DNA from: Chamaecyparis obtusa
Taxonomy: Eukaryota; Streptophyta; Pinopsida; Cupressales; Cupressaceae
Reading direction: 5' to 3'
DNA: 64,000 nt
NCBI GenBank assembly: GCA_027943335.1
Contig: BSBK01003256.1
Span: 1,691,001-1,755,000 of the forward strand
Below the pieces are notes generated by a model. It was not told where the DNA came from and ran no database searches. It saw nothing but the letters and a program-made list of their open reading frames with translations. Positions 22,163-34,860 of this stretch are shown here, in pieces. Position numbers and translations under genes: made by a program. The number at the start of each line of letters is the position of its first letter. The stretch's first letter is position 1.

Positions 22163-24474
22163 CCTGAAATGGGTTTCCATTTCTTTTCTATTAATTTCTA
22201 TCTATTTTCTGTCATTTTTTGATCAATCCTACAATTTTATTCTTTGTTTGTACAAGTTTTGTTAGAAACTCATGCCAAGACCCTCTGAGTGTCGTACGAC
22301 ATTTAGCATTTTTGAGGCTCGTATCAGCAACTATAGATTATCATTTGGAGGCTTCTTTGTCATACGGGCAGGTACCCACTATCATACGAGTTTCCCAAAA
22401 TTCATGCCAGGGGTGACCCACTATCATATGAGATTTGGATTGTCATATGAGAGGTAACCCATTGTTGTATGAGTTTTGGTACCAAGATTCAATTGTTGTT
22501 TCATATTTTTAGGCAATTTGTCAGATTTGATTTTCAGATTTAGACTAATGGCTAACCCTAACAATTGAACTCTTCTTTTTCTGATTGATATTTCCTAATT
22601 CTAATTGGGAAAGCACAACTAAATAGCTAAAATAGGTAAAATCTACTAAGCACGTTGTTAGGAATTCAGGTATTCTTCTACAATAGATAACACTTTGATT
22701 TAGACATTTAAAATGAACTCTCTTGTGTCAAGCTTGTGTGACTTTTCTTACTTTCACATCACAGACTTCAATTTTTTGGGCTATAAAATGAACATAGATT
22801 TTCTTTCTACATATATATTACACATAGTAAATAGGCCCTATGAACACTATTTGTGGATGAACTTGAGAGAGTGGACTTCTTTTTCTTTTTCACGCATGGA
22901 AAGCTCTTCTTGATGAAGGATCCCCTTATAGGTAGGGAGGATACTGGGATTATCTTGTGTTCTACTAGATTTTTGAGTCTTCAACTTTTGATCAATACAT
23001 TCTCTCTCCAAAGAGATTGATAGACCATAAGTGGTTGACATCATAGATCTTGGTGAGATAATTCTAGTCTTAGTGTGTCGGATTAATCTATCTACTTTGT
23101 TTTGGTGAAGTGAAGAGGTTAGGGGATTATGCTCTACGTCCTTTTTGGATAGTACCAGAAACCTAGATCCTTGAATCCAATCTAGTCCCCCTATGGTATC
23201 TTTTGTGAGTCACCTTTAGAGAGGGTTAACCATAGTGGACATTAGCTTAATTGGGTCGACCACATGGATGGAACCTCAAGCAGTAATAGCCATTTTCACC
23301 ATGGTAGCGATAGCCGCTATATAAATGTCCTTGTGGAGGAAATGTTCATAGGTGTGGTCTCTTGTTGGGCTGTTAGATCTCCCTAGCAGCTCCTGATTGA
23401 TTAAATTCTTGAACTATGTCAAAACCTCAGTGCACCTAGATTAGAGTTCGTCCTCTTGAGATCATAAAAGTTACAGAGTCATACCATTACTACAAACCCT
23501 AGCGAGTCCAATTTTTCATTTTCTAGGAATATGCGCATTATTGAAAAACTTTTTGGAACATACACAAATAGCACTCCTAGAGATTAGAACATTAAGTCAC
23601 TTGATTGTTCATGCACAAGGTTTCTTTTTCCCTTGTTCATTGTTTTTCAGACATGCTTGAAATCACTTGCTTGCTGTTCTACATGCTTGATTACTTACTT
23701 GATTATTGAAAATGAACAATCCTTAAATGAACTTCAAATTTGGATAGAAAACCTTGCAAACACACTAAATCTAAAAACTGAGAAATTCAAAAATCTGAAG
23801 CAAAATTCCTTTTTAGAGTCAAAAGTCATCCCATAGTCTCAAAAATTTGTATGAGTTTTTCTAAAATTTATTTTAGAACCCCCCAATTATCGTACAGGAG
23901 CCTATACATTGTCGTACGAGCTTTGTCAGAAAAAATTAAGAAAATTAAACCTTGGTGTCAATTGTCATATGAGTTTTGTCAACTATCATACCATAGCTTA
24001 CCTAGACTTGTATGAGCCTGGAGAAACTCATATCAAAATTTTCACAAAAGTTGTCAGAAACTTGTCAAATTTGTCAGGAATCCAATTTTTGCAGCCTATT
24101 TCTAGGTTCTGTCAAATAAATCCCTATGTCAGGAACATAGAAAAAACTAGAAAGAATTTGATCATTTACCCAAAGTGGTCTCTTGAGTCTAATTTAGTCT
24201 TCTGATTTATCGATTTGAGTCTTTTTCATCTTGTGTCAAAACCTTGTCAACATTATCTTCAATTCAATCTTTGTCTAAAAGTGGCTAAGTGTTATGAGCT
24301 TGTGTCCACCATCTTTTGGGCATCTACCCATACTACTAGGGCACAATATCCTTCATTTACATCTAATATAATCTTCAATCAATCCAATCTTGACAAGGTT
24401 GCATCATTCGATCTTCTTGAATCAATCCATTCTTCAGTTGTCTTAATCTTACTCTCTTGCTTCACCTAAGGTTA
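22163..24474 (+). other. Long leader of element D with repeated TCRTAYGA boxes
   Basis: A noncoding leader of about 2.3 kb. The near-palindromic word TCRTAYGA and close variants recur around 22290, 22360, 22380, 22425, 22445, 22470, 23895, 23918, 23965, 23985 and 24010, often followed by GTTTTG or GTTTCC. The frames at 22219-24469 are short, overlap this structure and show no recognisable protein. Confidence 0.5.
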
Positions 24475-26600
24475 ATGGTGGAAACTAGAGATTCATCACA
24501 AAAACAAAGAGAACAACCCGAAATCTCTTTAGAGGCATCTTCTATGATTGCTTAGACCATTCATCAATCCTTTGACACCACAAAATTTGTAGAAGATACT
24601 CTTGGCAATCTTTACTTAATAGGTGGTTATGTCACCCCTCCTACATCAACCCATGCAGGTCATCAAGCAACTCCTCATCAATCAATCCCTAGTAGTTCTC
24701 TCAACAACACTATGTCTCAAGGAGGAATGAACCAAGGTTCCCAAGGACATCACTCTCAACATGGTGTTGATCAAGAACCTACACCTTCTAAAATCACTCG
24801 ATATCAAAATGATGATGACTTCAAGAAAATGATGAGGCATTTCTTGAAGGAAGACAGAGAAACATACTTCCTAGAGTTGGCTCGTCAAGGGGCTAAACTT
24901 CCTCCCAACTTTAATGTTGAAGATATCATTATGCATGAGGAAGAAATGCCAATCACTGCTATGATGAAATAGATTCATGCCATGCAATTCAAGCTTAATA
25001 AACTCAAAAAATAGAAGGAACCTAAGGAGTTCTCCATGGAGGCCCTATGCCCTTTTCCATTTGATAAAGACTTGTACATGTCACCATTCCCTAAATGAGT
25101 GGAAATACCTAAATATGATAAGTATGATGGAAAATCTGATCCTCAAGATCATGTCAGAGAATTTTGTACTTAATCTATGGAGTTCATGCATGAACCAACC
25201 TACCTAATGCATCATTTCCCTCGATCTCTAGGAGGGTCAACTATTCATTAGTTCTCAAAAATGCCTCCTACTATCAAAACGTTTGAGGAGTTAATCAAAT
25301 TTTTCTATCAACAATACTCCTACAACATCCAACATCTGGTCACTATGATCGACATCTGTAATCTGAAACAAAACTCAGGAGAACCATTCCTGACTTTTCT
25401 CAAAAGATGGAGGAAGAAGTTTTCTCTATATGCTCGACCTATTCTAGAAACTAAGAAGATGGAAATTTTCATCAACAATCTTGTTCCAGAACTCAACTAC
25501 CATTTTCAAATGCAAAATCATACATCCTTTGATAAGATGGTAGAAAATGCAAAAAAAATTGAGAAAGTACTTGTACAAAAATGAGACATATCACTTCAAA
25601 AGGAAAAGTATGAATCTGGATCTAGTTCTAAAGACAAAGGAAAAAACTAGAACAAGAATAAGGGCATCATCACAGATGGTGTTGTTGATACTATTCATGC
25701 CCCATCTAAGGCTCCCACTTTCAATCTCACTATTGGCACCCAAGCTATCAAAGCCTCAAAGGCAAAAGCAACAAAATCGAACAAGAAGCGATCTGAGTAA
25801 AAGTTTTGGGCTATAGATCCTAAACATAAGTTTACTCCTTATGGAGAATCCTTAGAATCTGCCATGAAAACTCTATTGGCCAACAACATCATCTCCTTGC
25901 CTGAGATAAAGGTATTTGATCCTGAGCCTAAACCAAAATGGTGTAGAGAGAATGATTTCTATGACTTCCATCGCAATAAGGGTCATAAAAATAATAACTA
26001 CATCCGCTTGAAACATATCATAGAAGACAAAATTGATAATGGAGAAATCATAATTGATAATCATAAAAGCAATAATGATCATACAACATTCACAAAGCCA
26101 TTTCTGAAACATGTTCAAGGAGATTCATCTTCTCAGCCTAATGTGGGTGCTAAATTCAATTATGCCTACTCTAAAAAAAATGTTGTCATAAATATGGTTG
26201 AACCATGCCTATTTGAGTGTTGTAATGTCATCACAATTGTAAGAAAAGATAGCAATAATCAATCAAAAAATGTAGTTACTCGATCACAAGCTCAGGTACA
26301 TCTACAAGGACAAATCCTAGATTCATCAAATGTCCCTAAGATGCCTTTCAATCTCTCATCTACTTCTAAATAGAAGTCTACCTCTAAATCATCAAATCCT
26401 AAAGACACGAGGCCAACATCATACAGTATTGTCCAACAACTCCAACATACAAATGCAAAAATATCCATGTTTGAGTTTCTTTGGATATCTCCAGCTCATA
26501 GAGCTATTCTAGACAAAGCTTTGCTCAGATCCAATGTTCTTGAGAACCTTGATTTAGATAGATTCTAGACTATGGTTGGTCATCTGACGTCCCCATAGTA
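24475..26600 (+). pseudogene. Element D gag (broken)
   Basis: The ATG at 24475 opens a frame that continues to about 27381 with many TAG stops. The N-terminal part is Gln/Ser/His-rich. The capsid-like core includes IPKYDKYDGKSDPQDHVREF, then FYQQYSYNIQHL and FLKRWRKKFS, the pattern of the retrotransposon Gag family. A zinc-finger-like segment near 25955-26040 (FYDFHRNKGHK) has Tyr where the family has Cys, at both positions I can judge, so it has probably lost zinc binding. Stops lie for example at 24970, 25012, 25170, 25582 and 25798. The protein packages element RNA in the family; this copy cannot. Confidence 0.8.
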
Positions 26601-27381
26601 TATCTCCTTTTCAGAGGAAGATGATAACTCCTTGAGTTATCCACATAACCAGCCCTTGCACATTGAAGTCTTAATCCAAAACGATCGTGTCAAACGCATG
26701 TTGATAGATGGAGGTGCTAGTCTCAACATTTGTTCTTACAACTTGATCGCACAATTGTGATTATCTAAAACTTCCATTAATCCTAAGAAGAAGACAACTA
26801 TCAAAGCATATGATGAACAAGAAATATCTTCCAAAGGAACTATTGTCTTACCTATCAGAATAGGACCCGCTATGAGAGAAACCATATGTCAAGTTCTTGA
26901 TCTACCTTTAGCTTACAACATCCTTCTAGGGAGACCCTGGATACATGAAATGAGAGCTATTCCTTTCACATACCATTAATGTGTGAAATTTCCTTATGAA
27001 GGAGTAGAGGTGATGATTCTAGCAGACTTGTATACAACTTGCAATGCATTGAAAGAAAGTGTTGATAAACTTGTTCCTACTAACAGAGAATCTTCCACTA
27101 AGTAGATGGACATTGATTCAGCATCCAAGATGGAATACATTGCTAAAGAATTCAAAATCAAAGACAATAGCATGGGAGAATACACAATGGAACCTATTTT
27201 CTCTCTCACATCTCTCCTGTTGTCCCCAAAATCTTATGGACAACCTTTTGACAAAGTGAAACCCATAGCTAAAGAATCCCAAGTCATATTCAATGGAAGC
27301 TTTGTCACAGAACAAGTATCTAAACAAGAGTTTGAGGAAGATGAAGTTGTGCTTACATGGTTATACAAGGATGAGCCTTAA
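26601..27381 (+). pseudogene. Element D aspartic protease (broken)
   Basis: The frame continues from gag. The active-site motif is MLIDGGASLNI at about 26699-26731 (Asp-Gly-Gly form), and YNILLGRPWIHEM at about 26917-26950 is the conserved flap-side segment of gypsy proteases. In the family it cleaves the Gag-Pol precursor. Stops occur near 26566, 26596, 26758, 26979 and 27105. The frame ends at TAA 27379-27381, and the rest of pol is in the next frame, either by a small indel or by the element's original frame change. Confidence 0.8.
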
Positions 27382-27400
27382 TCCCCATTAGTCCATAAAT

Positions 27401-28680
27401 GTGACTCCACTTCAAGAAAAATTCCTCAGAAGTCATGGACCCGGGAATAAATTGATCACAAAAATGGGATATACTAGAAAAGGACCTCTAGGACTACAAG
27501 GTAAGGGTATTCTATCACCTCTTGAACATCATGGCCAAACAAACAAGAATACAACATGCCTAGGATATAAGAAGAAGCCTTTCTATCTTAGCAAGAACTC
27601 CCCGCATGTCTTAGAACATATTGAACCAAAAGAGGAAACAACAGAATAATCTAACAGTGATGATTCAGACACCACTAATGAGCTCATTCCTTATGAGCAT
27701 TTTCCTAAAGAAATAAAAGACCTCCTTGAATTTGAAGATGATCCAGTAAAAAGAATTAATGTATTAGAAACATAAGAACCTACTATAGAACATAAGATAG
27801 TTTCACCACAAGAACCACCTGATCTTAAAGAAGACCACATAGACAAAGAGGAAGGTGGTAGCTATTCTAAGACAGATTCTCATGAGTATGAATTCAAGTC
27901 ATAATCTGAGGGTAACCCTTCTTGGGGTATCCATCCTGACTTTACACACATTCTCAGATTTCCTAGAGGCATAGATGAGGAATAAAATGACTATGAATGG
28001 GGAGCCATTCCAGAGGAAGATGAGCTTATGACAAAAAAACATATTGATGTTATTCACCAATATGCACCTAAACCCAACATAAGTCTAGAACAAAATAATG
28101 AACTTAACGAGTTTGATCCACTGATAGCTGAATTGGACTCCCATAATGACATTGAGCCTATTCATGAATTGAACATTTTGAGTTGTAATATCACCTTCAA
28201 ACTTGAGAGTTGGGTTAGGACCAATGATGATAGATCCATATCTATAAACCCTATTTCCCAATCTTTCACCACTTTGACTATCCAACATCCCAAACTTCTT
28301 GACCAAACCTCTACGAATCTGAGCCAAGGTATCTATACCTTTCCAAATTACTATGCCCTTGCTTTCTACCTCAATGCAGTGGAGCCTATGATGACTTCCA
28401 TCAGTGAACCGAGCATTACTATGACAAAGTCGAACATCAAGTATCTTAGTCAAAATAATAAGAATAAAAATAAAAAGAAAAAGAGTTTTGAGGGTGAAAA
28501 CCACTTTGTGGCAGTCTCAAAACCTACAAAAGTAAAAATAAGAGATGTATCCAAAGGTGAAAACCTTTTTGAGGTGCCTAAGGATGAGATATTTGATGTC
28601 CTTCTAAGTCATTTACAGCACAGATCTCCAGTACTGATTGAGCCCACTCAATCCATCAACTTGGGAATAGCATAAGAACC
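27401..28680 (+). pseudogene. Element D G-patch-like segment and linker
   Basis: From about 27440 the frame reads KLITKMGYTRKGPLGLQGKG followed by ILSPLEHHGQ and, later, CLGYKKK. The spacing of aromatic and glycine residues is that of a G-patch (a short glycine-rich RNA-binding module), with one glycine changed. It sits between protease and reverse transcriptase, comparable to the G-patch after the protease of some retroviruses. An acidic linker and a lysine-rich stretch (about 28450-28490) lead to the reverse transcriptase. Stops at about 27647, 27772, 27901 and 27983. Confidence 0.6.
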
Positions 28681-29590
28681 ACAGTTGATCCATGTAGCAC
28701 AATCCTTATCAGAAGAAGAAAAGAAAAAAATTACCACATTCCTAGTAGAAAAGAAGATCAACTTTGCATGGAAATATTTAGATATTCCAAGGTTGGATCC
28801 TAATCTTATAATGCACCATTTATCTATAGCTCTAGGTGTCAAACCTGTTAAGCAAAAATTGATAAAGATGCATCCACATGTTGCACTCTAGGTCAAAGCT
28901 GAATTAGAGAAACTACTAAAAGTTAGATTCATCCATGTTATTGACTATGCTGAATGGATCTCTAACATAGTTCCAGTATCAAAACCAGACAAGTTTATAA
29001 GAGTATGCATAGATTTTAGAGATGTAAACAAAGAATGCCCTAAGGATGATTTTTCATTACCAAGTATCGATATGATAGTGGACATGACTGCGGGCTTCGA
29101 GATGTATTCTTTAATCGATGGTTTTTCTGGATATAATCAAATAAAAATTTCTCTAGAGGATTAAGAGAAACTACTTTCACATGTGCGTGGGGTACCTTTT
29201 GTTGGAATGTCATGCCATTTGGGCTTAAGAATGCCATTTGGGGGTACATATCAAAGAGCTATGACATCTATCTTTCATGACATGATGCATCGAACTATGG
29301 AGGATTATGTTGATGATGCTTTAGAAAAATCTATGATAAGATCTAAACATCTAAATGATTTGAGAAAAATACTAGATCGAATGGAGAAGTTTAGTCTCAG
29401 ACTGAACCCTAGGAAATGTACTTTTGGTGTCACTTCTGGAAAGCTCTTAGGCTACATTATTTCAAAGAAAGGTATTGAAGTTGATCTAGCTAAGGTTAAA
29501 GCTATCATGGAGATGAAACTTCCCAAGAATATCAGTCAAATGAGAACATTACAAGGGAGAGTACAATGTATTAGATGCTTCATATCTTAG
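28681..29590 (+). pseudogene. Element D reverse transcriptase (broken)
   Basis: Copies element RNA into DNA in the family. Visible in order: the N-terminal HHLSIALGVKPVKQK, then FIRVCIDFRDVNKECPKDDF and YSLIDGFSGYNQI, the active site MEDYVDDALEKS (about 29297), and LGYIISKKGIEVD. Near 29185-29245 the frame shifts twice: the expected TFCWNVMPFGLKNA is present in another frame. A TAG at 28890 and a TAA at 29162 also interrupt it. The YVDD aspartates remain. Confidence 0.85.
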
Positions 29591-30561
29591 CTAGCAGACA
29601 TATCACAGCCTTTCACAAAGACATTCCATAAAGGTGTGACCTTTGCATGGAACGAGGAATGTGAAAATAACTTTAATCATATCAAGAAATATCTATCAAA
29701 TCCTCCTATTTTGATGCCTCCTATTCAAGGAAAACCATTGATCTTATATGTCTCTACTACAAATACATCACTGGGGGAATTACTAGCACAACATGATGAG
29801 AACAAGAAGGAAAGAGCTATATACTATATTAGTAGAACATTGGTAGCATATGAGAAGAACTATTCAATGATTGAGAAAGCTTGTCTAGTTGTGATCTTTG
29901 CATCATAGAAACTAAGACATTATATGTTGGCTCATACCACACATTTGGTAGCTAAGATTGATCCACTAAAGTACCTACTAAGCAAAGCTTCCCTCATAGG
30001 TAGATTAGCTAAATGGGTGATGCTATTAAGTGAATTTGACATTGAATATGTTGAAAGAAAAGCTATCAAAGGATAGGTTATTTCTGATCAATTGGTTGAC
30101 ATACCTTTGTTTGATGATACACCAATGCAAATGGACTTCCTAGATTCCTCTATCATGAATCTTTCTTCTAGAGCATGGAAGTTATTATTTGATGGCTTTG
30201 ATACATAGAATGGATCTAGAGAAAGCATATTTTTCATCACTTCTTAAGGATACTCAATCCCTAAAGCATTCAAAATAAAGTTTCCTTGCACAAACAATAT
30301 TGTTGAATATGAATCCATTCTTAATGGCATAAAGATAGAAATTGAGTGGAGAGTGACAGAACTACACATTCATAGAGACTCACAACTTGTAATACACCAA
30401 GTCAATGATGTGTATCAAATGAAAGATGGAAAGTTGATCCCATACAAGAGAATGGTAGATGATCTAAAGAAATATTTCATATCTATCACATTTGAGAAAA
30501 TTCCTAGAATAGAGAATAAAGTTTTTGATGTTATGGAAACACTATCTACTTTATTACAGTA
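29591..30561 (+). pseudogene. Element D RNase H and second, archaeal-type RNase H (broken)
   Basis: The first RNase H follows the reverse transcriptase: FAWNEECENNFNHIKKYL, LILYVSTTNTSLGELLAQ (the family's first Asp is Ser here), then RAIYYISRTLVAYEKNYS. A second RNase H domain begins near 30170: AWKLLFDGFDT, FPCTNNIVEYESILNGIKI, HIHRDSQLVIHQV and IPRIENKVFDVMETL. Two RNase H domains in tandem are diagnostic of Tat-lineage elements. Stops at about 29588, 29907, 30076, 30209, 30246 and 30560. Confidence 0.8.
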
Positions 30562-31920
30562 ACCCAAACATGAGCTACCCTATGAGTTCCTGGTAGAAGC
30601 ACTATCTTATCCTACATATGATTCCCCTGAAACCCGCATGATCTACAATGTTGTTGTTCATGATTCATCCTGATACAAAAACCTTTTCTCCTATCTCCAA
30701 GACCAAATCATTCCCGATACCTTCAACCTCCATGAGAAATGATACCTTATCCAAAATGCATCCTAGTATGTCATCATTCATAACAATCTATACAAACAAG
30801 GTCTAGATGGTAAAATCCTTAGATGTTTAGAATGGGAAGAGTCTTAACATGCATTAGAGGAAGTCCATGATGGTATTTATGGATCACATTCCAATGGTTG
30901 AACACTAGCTCAAAAACTTATTAGGGTTGGGTATTATTGGCCTGAAATGGAAAAAGAGGCTATCAAGTTTGCTAAGAACTGTCAAAAGTGCCAAGTACAT
31001 GGTAACTTAATTCATGCACCTGGGAGAGATATAATTCCCTTTACTACATAATGGCCTTTTCACCAATGGGCATTTGATCTTATAGGATCCATACATCCTC
31101 ATTCTTCTAATGGGCATACCCATATCATTATAGCTATAGACTATTTCACAAAATGGGTAGAAGCAGTCCCTTTGACTCAAGCAACCAACAAACAAATTTC
31201 AATGTTCATTTTGAACTACATCATATGTCGGTATGGTATTCCACATTCTATAGTCATGGATAATGGTGGCCAATTCAAGAATAAGGACTTAGATTTCTTG
31301 TGTTCAAAATTTAAGATTACACAACATTGGTCATCTATCTAGTATCCTCAAGGGAATGGACAAGCAGAGGCATCAAACAAGAATCTGTTGAAAATTTTAC
31401 ACTATATAGTTAATACAATAGGAAGAGACTGGCATCTCATGATCAATCTAGCTCTCTGGGCCTACACAAAACAAGTATCAGAACACCCACTGGGGCTACA
31501 CCATTCACTTTAGTCTATGGGTCTGAAGCGGTACTGCCTATTGAGGTTGAGATCCCATCACTAAGAACCAGAATACATGGTCTAGTAACTGATGATGACT
31601 ACATAGTGTCTAGGTTGCAAGAACTTTAACTACTAGATGAGCGTAGACAAGCAGCATATGATCATCTCAGAGTTTATCAGAAGAGAATGTCTAGAGGTTA
31701 CAACAAGAAAGTCAAACACAAAGAATTTCAGGTTGGTGATCCATTCTTGAGAGAGAATCCTAAAAATTAATCACATCAAGAACGTAAGGGGAAGTTTGAA
31801 CCCAATCGGTTGGGTCCTTTTGTTATCACTGCTACTTTTGGTTCTGGAGCCTATCAACTCTCAACGACTGAAGGAGAACATCTATGAGAACCAATCAACA
31901 TTCTCCATTTGAAGAAATTA
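30562..31920 (+). pseudogene. Element D integrase (broken)
   Basis: Inserts element DNA in the family. The zinc-binding part shows VHDGIYGSHSNG and CQKCQVHGN. The catalytic triad is visible as FDLIG (about 31075), IVMDNGGQF (about 31250) and GQAEASNK (about 31362), so D, D and E all survive. A one-base loss near 31465 shifts the frame before the conserved PFTLVYGSEAVLPIEVEIPS, which is readable in the next frame. The C-terminal part reaches HLKKL at about 31918. About ten stops are scattered through it. Confidence 0.82.
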
Positions 31921-33886
31921 TGTCTAAGGCATTCAGTATTAAAAAAAGTCTTGAAAAAATCATAAAATTTGAAAAAGTCCTAAAAAAATGATCATCCTGG
32001 TGTAAACCTAGCAATAGGCACCTTGATGATTCACAAAAAATAAAAAAAGTTAAAAAGTACAAAAAAATTGAAAAAATGAAAAATACAAAAAAATGAGAAA
32101 AAGTAAAAGTGCCTTGGTGAAAACCTAGAAACGGGCGCCCTTGTAGCAAAAATAGAATCTCTACCAAGATGGTGAAAACCTGGCAAATGGGTGCCACTTG
32201 TTCAAAATGCTCTATCTATCAGCACAATCTTGGTTTTTCCTAGCTTTCAGTCTTGCTTTAGTTTGTACATACCTCCCGGTTTGTTTTCACATTCCTGTTT
32301 TCAATAAAGTCGGTCTGTGCACCAATCGGCTCAAACATCTATATCCTATCAATGTTTCAAACTTGGGGGCAATCAATGTCATATCCTGTAGTCCTCAGTA
32401 CCTCAAATAATTCATATCCAGTCAGAGTCCTTTGAAGCTCCATCTGATTCTATCTGTCTGTCTCCTCTCTAGAAAGGATTTTGCAATCAAACACAAACAA
32501 ACATCAACACAAAATGAAAACAATCTATTCTTTACATGCTTTTATCTCCTTGTATGCTTACTGATTCACATTGAGATTTTTGCATATTTTGTCTCCTCGA
32601 GCTCTTCAATGATGCCCTTTATTAGATTTAGAGAGTGATGACTGGGGGAAAAATCTTTTCTTTGTTTTCTTCTTGGAGTGAAAATCTAACAACTTTGGAA
32701 ATTTTGGATTGAAATGGTGTCCGTCTATAAGAGCCTCTATCTCGTATTGGATGGCCATGCGTACCTCGACCATTGATACCTAAGAAATTCAAGGAAGTTT
32801 TATCTAACTATTGTCTTTTTGAGTGAGTTCTTACTCCTACTGTGAAACACGATCTTACCTAAGGATGTGAACGATAAAGGGTCACTATGGGTAATTCACA
32901 CTGGATTTAGAATGATCTCTTGACTGCTTGATGTGTTTGTAACACAAGGCATATTCAGGTCATCACAATGTCTATGTTTTGATGCTTATACAAATTTCTA
33001 TATCAAAATGGACATGATATTCAGGTCATCTTAGCATTTGTGCCTTGGTGCTTATATCTAATCTGACATTCTAAAAATGAAATCAATATTCATATGTCCA
33101 TGGTTGTCTAACCAATGGGTGTCATATTGATTCCTGCGCATATAAATCAATATTCATATGTCTATAGTTTCCTAACTAGTGGATGTTGTATTGATTTATC
33201 CAGTTACCTAATAAAAGTTCAATGATGAAAACAAATTGACACATGATCAATGACTAGGTCCTAGGTCTTAGGTTTGCATTTCATTCTGCATGTCACTTTG
33301 CATGATTGCATGATCTCACAAAATTTTTGAATATGTTTAAAATGATTACACAATTCTTCAAACCTAAACTTAAACTTGACATGAAGAGTTGAATCTAACA
33401 TGAAGGTTTCCTCACAGAACCACAAGCAGTCACCATCCTGGGTTAAATAGCCTTTTTGACATAAGACTAATTACTTGTCTTCATCAATACCTGCAAAACA
33501 TATCATGTGTATCATTGCATTTCATGATCATTTTACATTGCATATATATGCATAATCATGATCATATATTTTCATGCATTTTTCCATAATCAATTACATT
33601 TTCATAAATCCATACATTTGATAGAAATCATTGCATTGCATAAATCCATACATACATTCTACACTACTCATAGCATTTACATCACATGATATCATCATAA
33701 ATCAAAACATGACAAGTACAAATGAAGTCATAACTAAAATCTCAATCGCATATATATCATATAACTCAAACTAGTCAAGGGTGCACTACTGGCACAAGGT
33801 ACAAAATAATGCACTCATGTGAGCTATCAAAAGTCAGATCAGTATATATGCACAAAAATGACAAAATATTAGAATATCTAGATAGA
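31921..33886 (+). other. Spacer of element D between integrase and the antisense gene
   Basis: Noncoding. Three copies of a GTGAAAACCTRGCAAAYGG-like motif occur at about 31999, 32116 and 32173, separated by A-rich runs. Further right, near 32945-33190, the phrases CATATTCAGGTCATC and ATCAATATTCATATGTC each occur twice. From 33500 to 33700 the sequence is dense in CAT words. The frames at 31895-32638 and 34211-34456 are unsupported. Confidence 0.5.
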
Positions 33887-34860
33887 TCAACTATCTGCCT
33901 GATCCTCTGCATCTAGTGGAGGTGGTGGTGGTGCATCAAGCACTGCCTCAGCTCAGGGTGCCCTAGCTCCCTCTAAAGCTATCATATACTAAGATTATGT
34001 CAGTACTCTCTGACCAACAAGAACAATAGCATAATAAGAAGACACATAGTAGGTAGCTCTAGAGGTCTGATGTGTCACCTCTACCTGTAATCTCCTATTC
34101 TCCTCTCAGAGCTCTGATGGCTATCTATCAGCCTCTGTGAATCACTCCTCAAAATGAGCACTTTGTACTCTCAGGTCCCTAACCTATAATCTCAAGCACC
34201 TAATCATCTCTTGGGAGGTCTATGCTACACCCAGATCTGCATCTTTCATGGGAATCTCTGTGTCTCTAGCAGGCTAATCAATAGCCACTGCTCTCTATGC
34301 CTTACGACATCTCACAACAACACCAGGATCAAAATCTATATCATCCTGTGTAGGATTAGGACTAGTACCTACATAATACTTAGCACCGAGTACATCATCT
34401 ACACTACCAATACTACCTTAAGTACCACTCTCCCCTCTAGTAGATCTCCTCTATAAAATTGCAGGCCTACCTACTGTAGAGCTAGTGGGATGAGGTGGTC
34501 TCATATAACCAGATGATCTTTGTGGTGGTGTCATGACTGCTCTCAGCCTCGGAGGTGTAGGTTGGGGCATCAAAATCTATGAATCTTTGCATCTCTTCCC
34601 TCAACCCATAGGAGCACCTCTCACATCCATAGCCTCCTCCATCGAATAAATCAACTCTATGGGATTTGAAAATCTATATATAGGATGCTCAGCAAGCCAA
34701 GCAACGTATCCATCTATAACTCTAGCATCTATGATGTCTGCATGGTAGTCCCGGTCTCTGTCAACATAGCCACTATAATCTTGTGTACAAAGAGCATAAG
34801 ATAGTTGAGGGTGCCATCCTAATCCAAGCTCTCTGACTATCCATGCATAAGCAACATGAT
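33887..34860 (-). pseudogene. Plant mobile domain gene of element D, 3' part
   Basis: The minus strand continues the PMD gene from 62619. The first residues are HVAYAWIVRELGLGWHPQL, then YSGYVDRDRDYHADI and PIELIYSMEEAMD. The seven codons in front of these (MELPYIN) belong to the LTR of element A and are not part of the gene. The C-terminal part is low-complexity and decayed, ending with LDAPPPPPLDAEDQADS and a TGA whose complement is 33887-33889. The gene lies antisense to gag-pol of D. PMD proteins are found as cellular proteins (MAIN/MAIL1 type) and inside transposons; location inside D points to the latter here. Confidence 0.7.
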
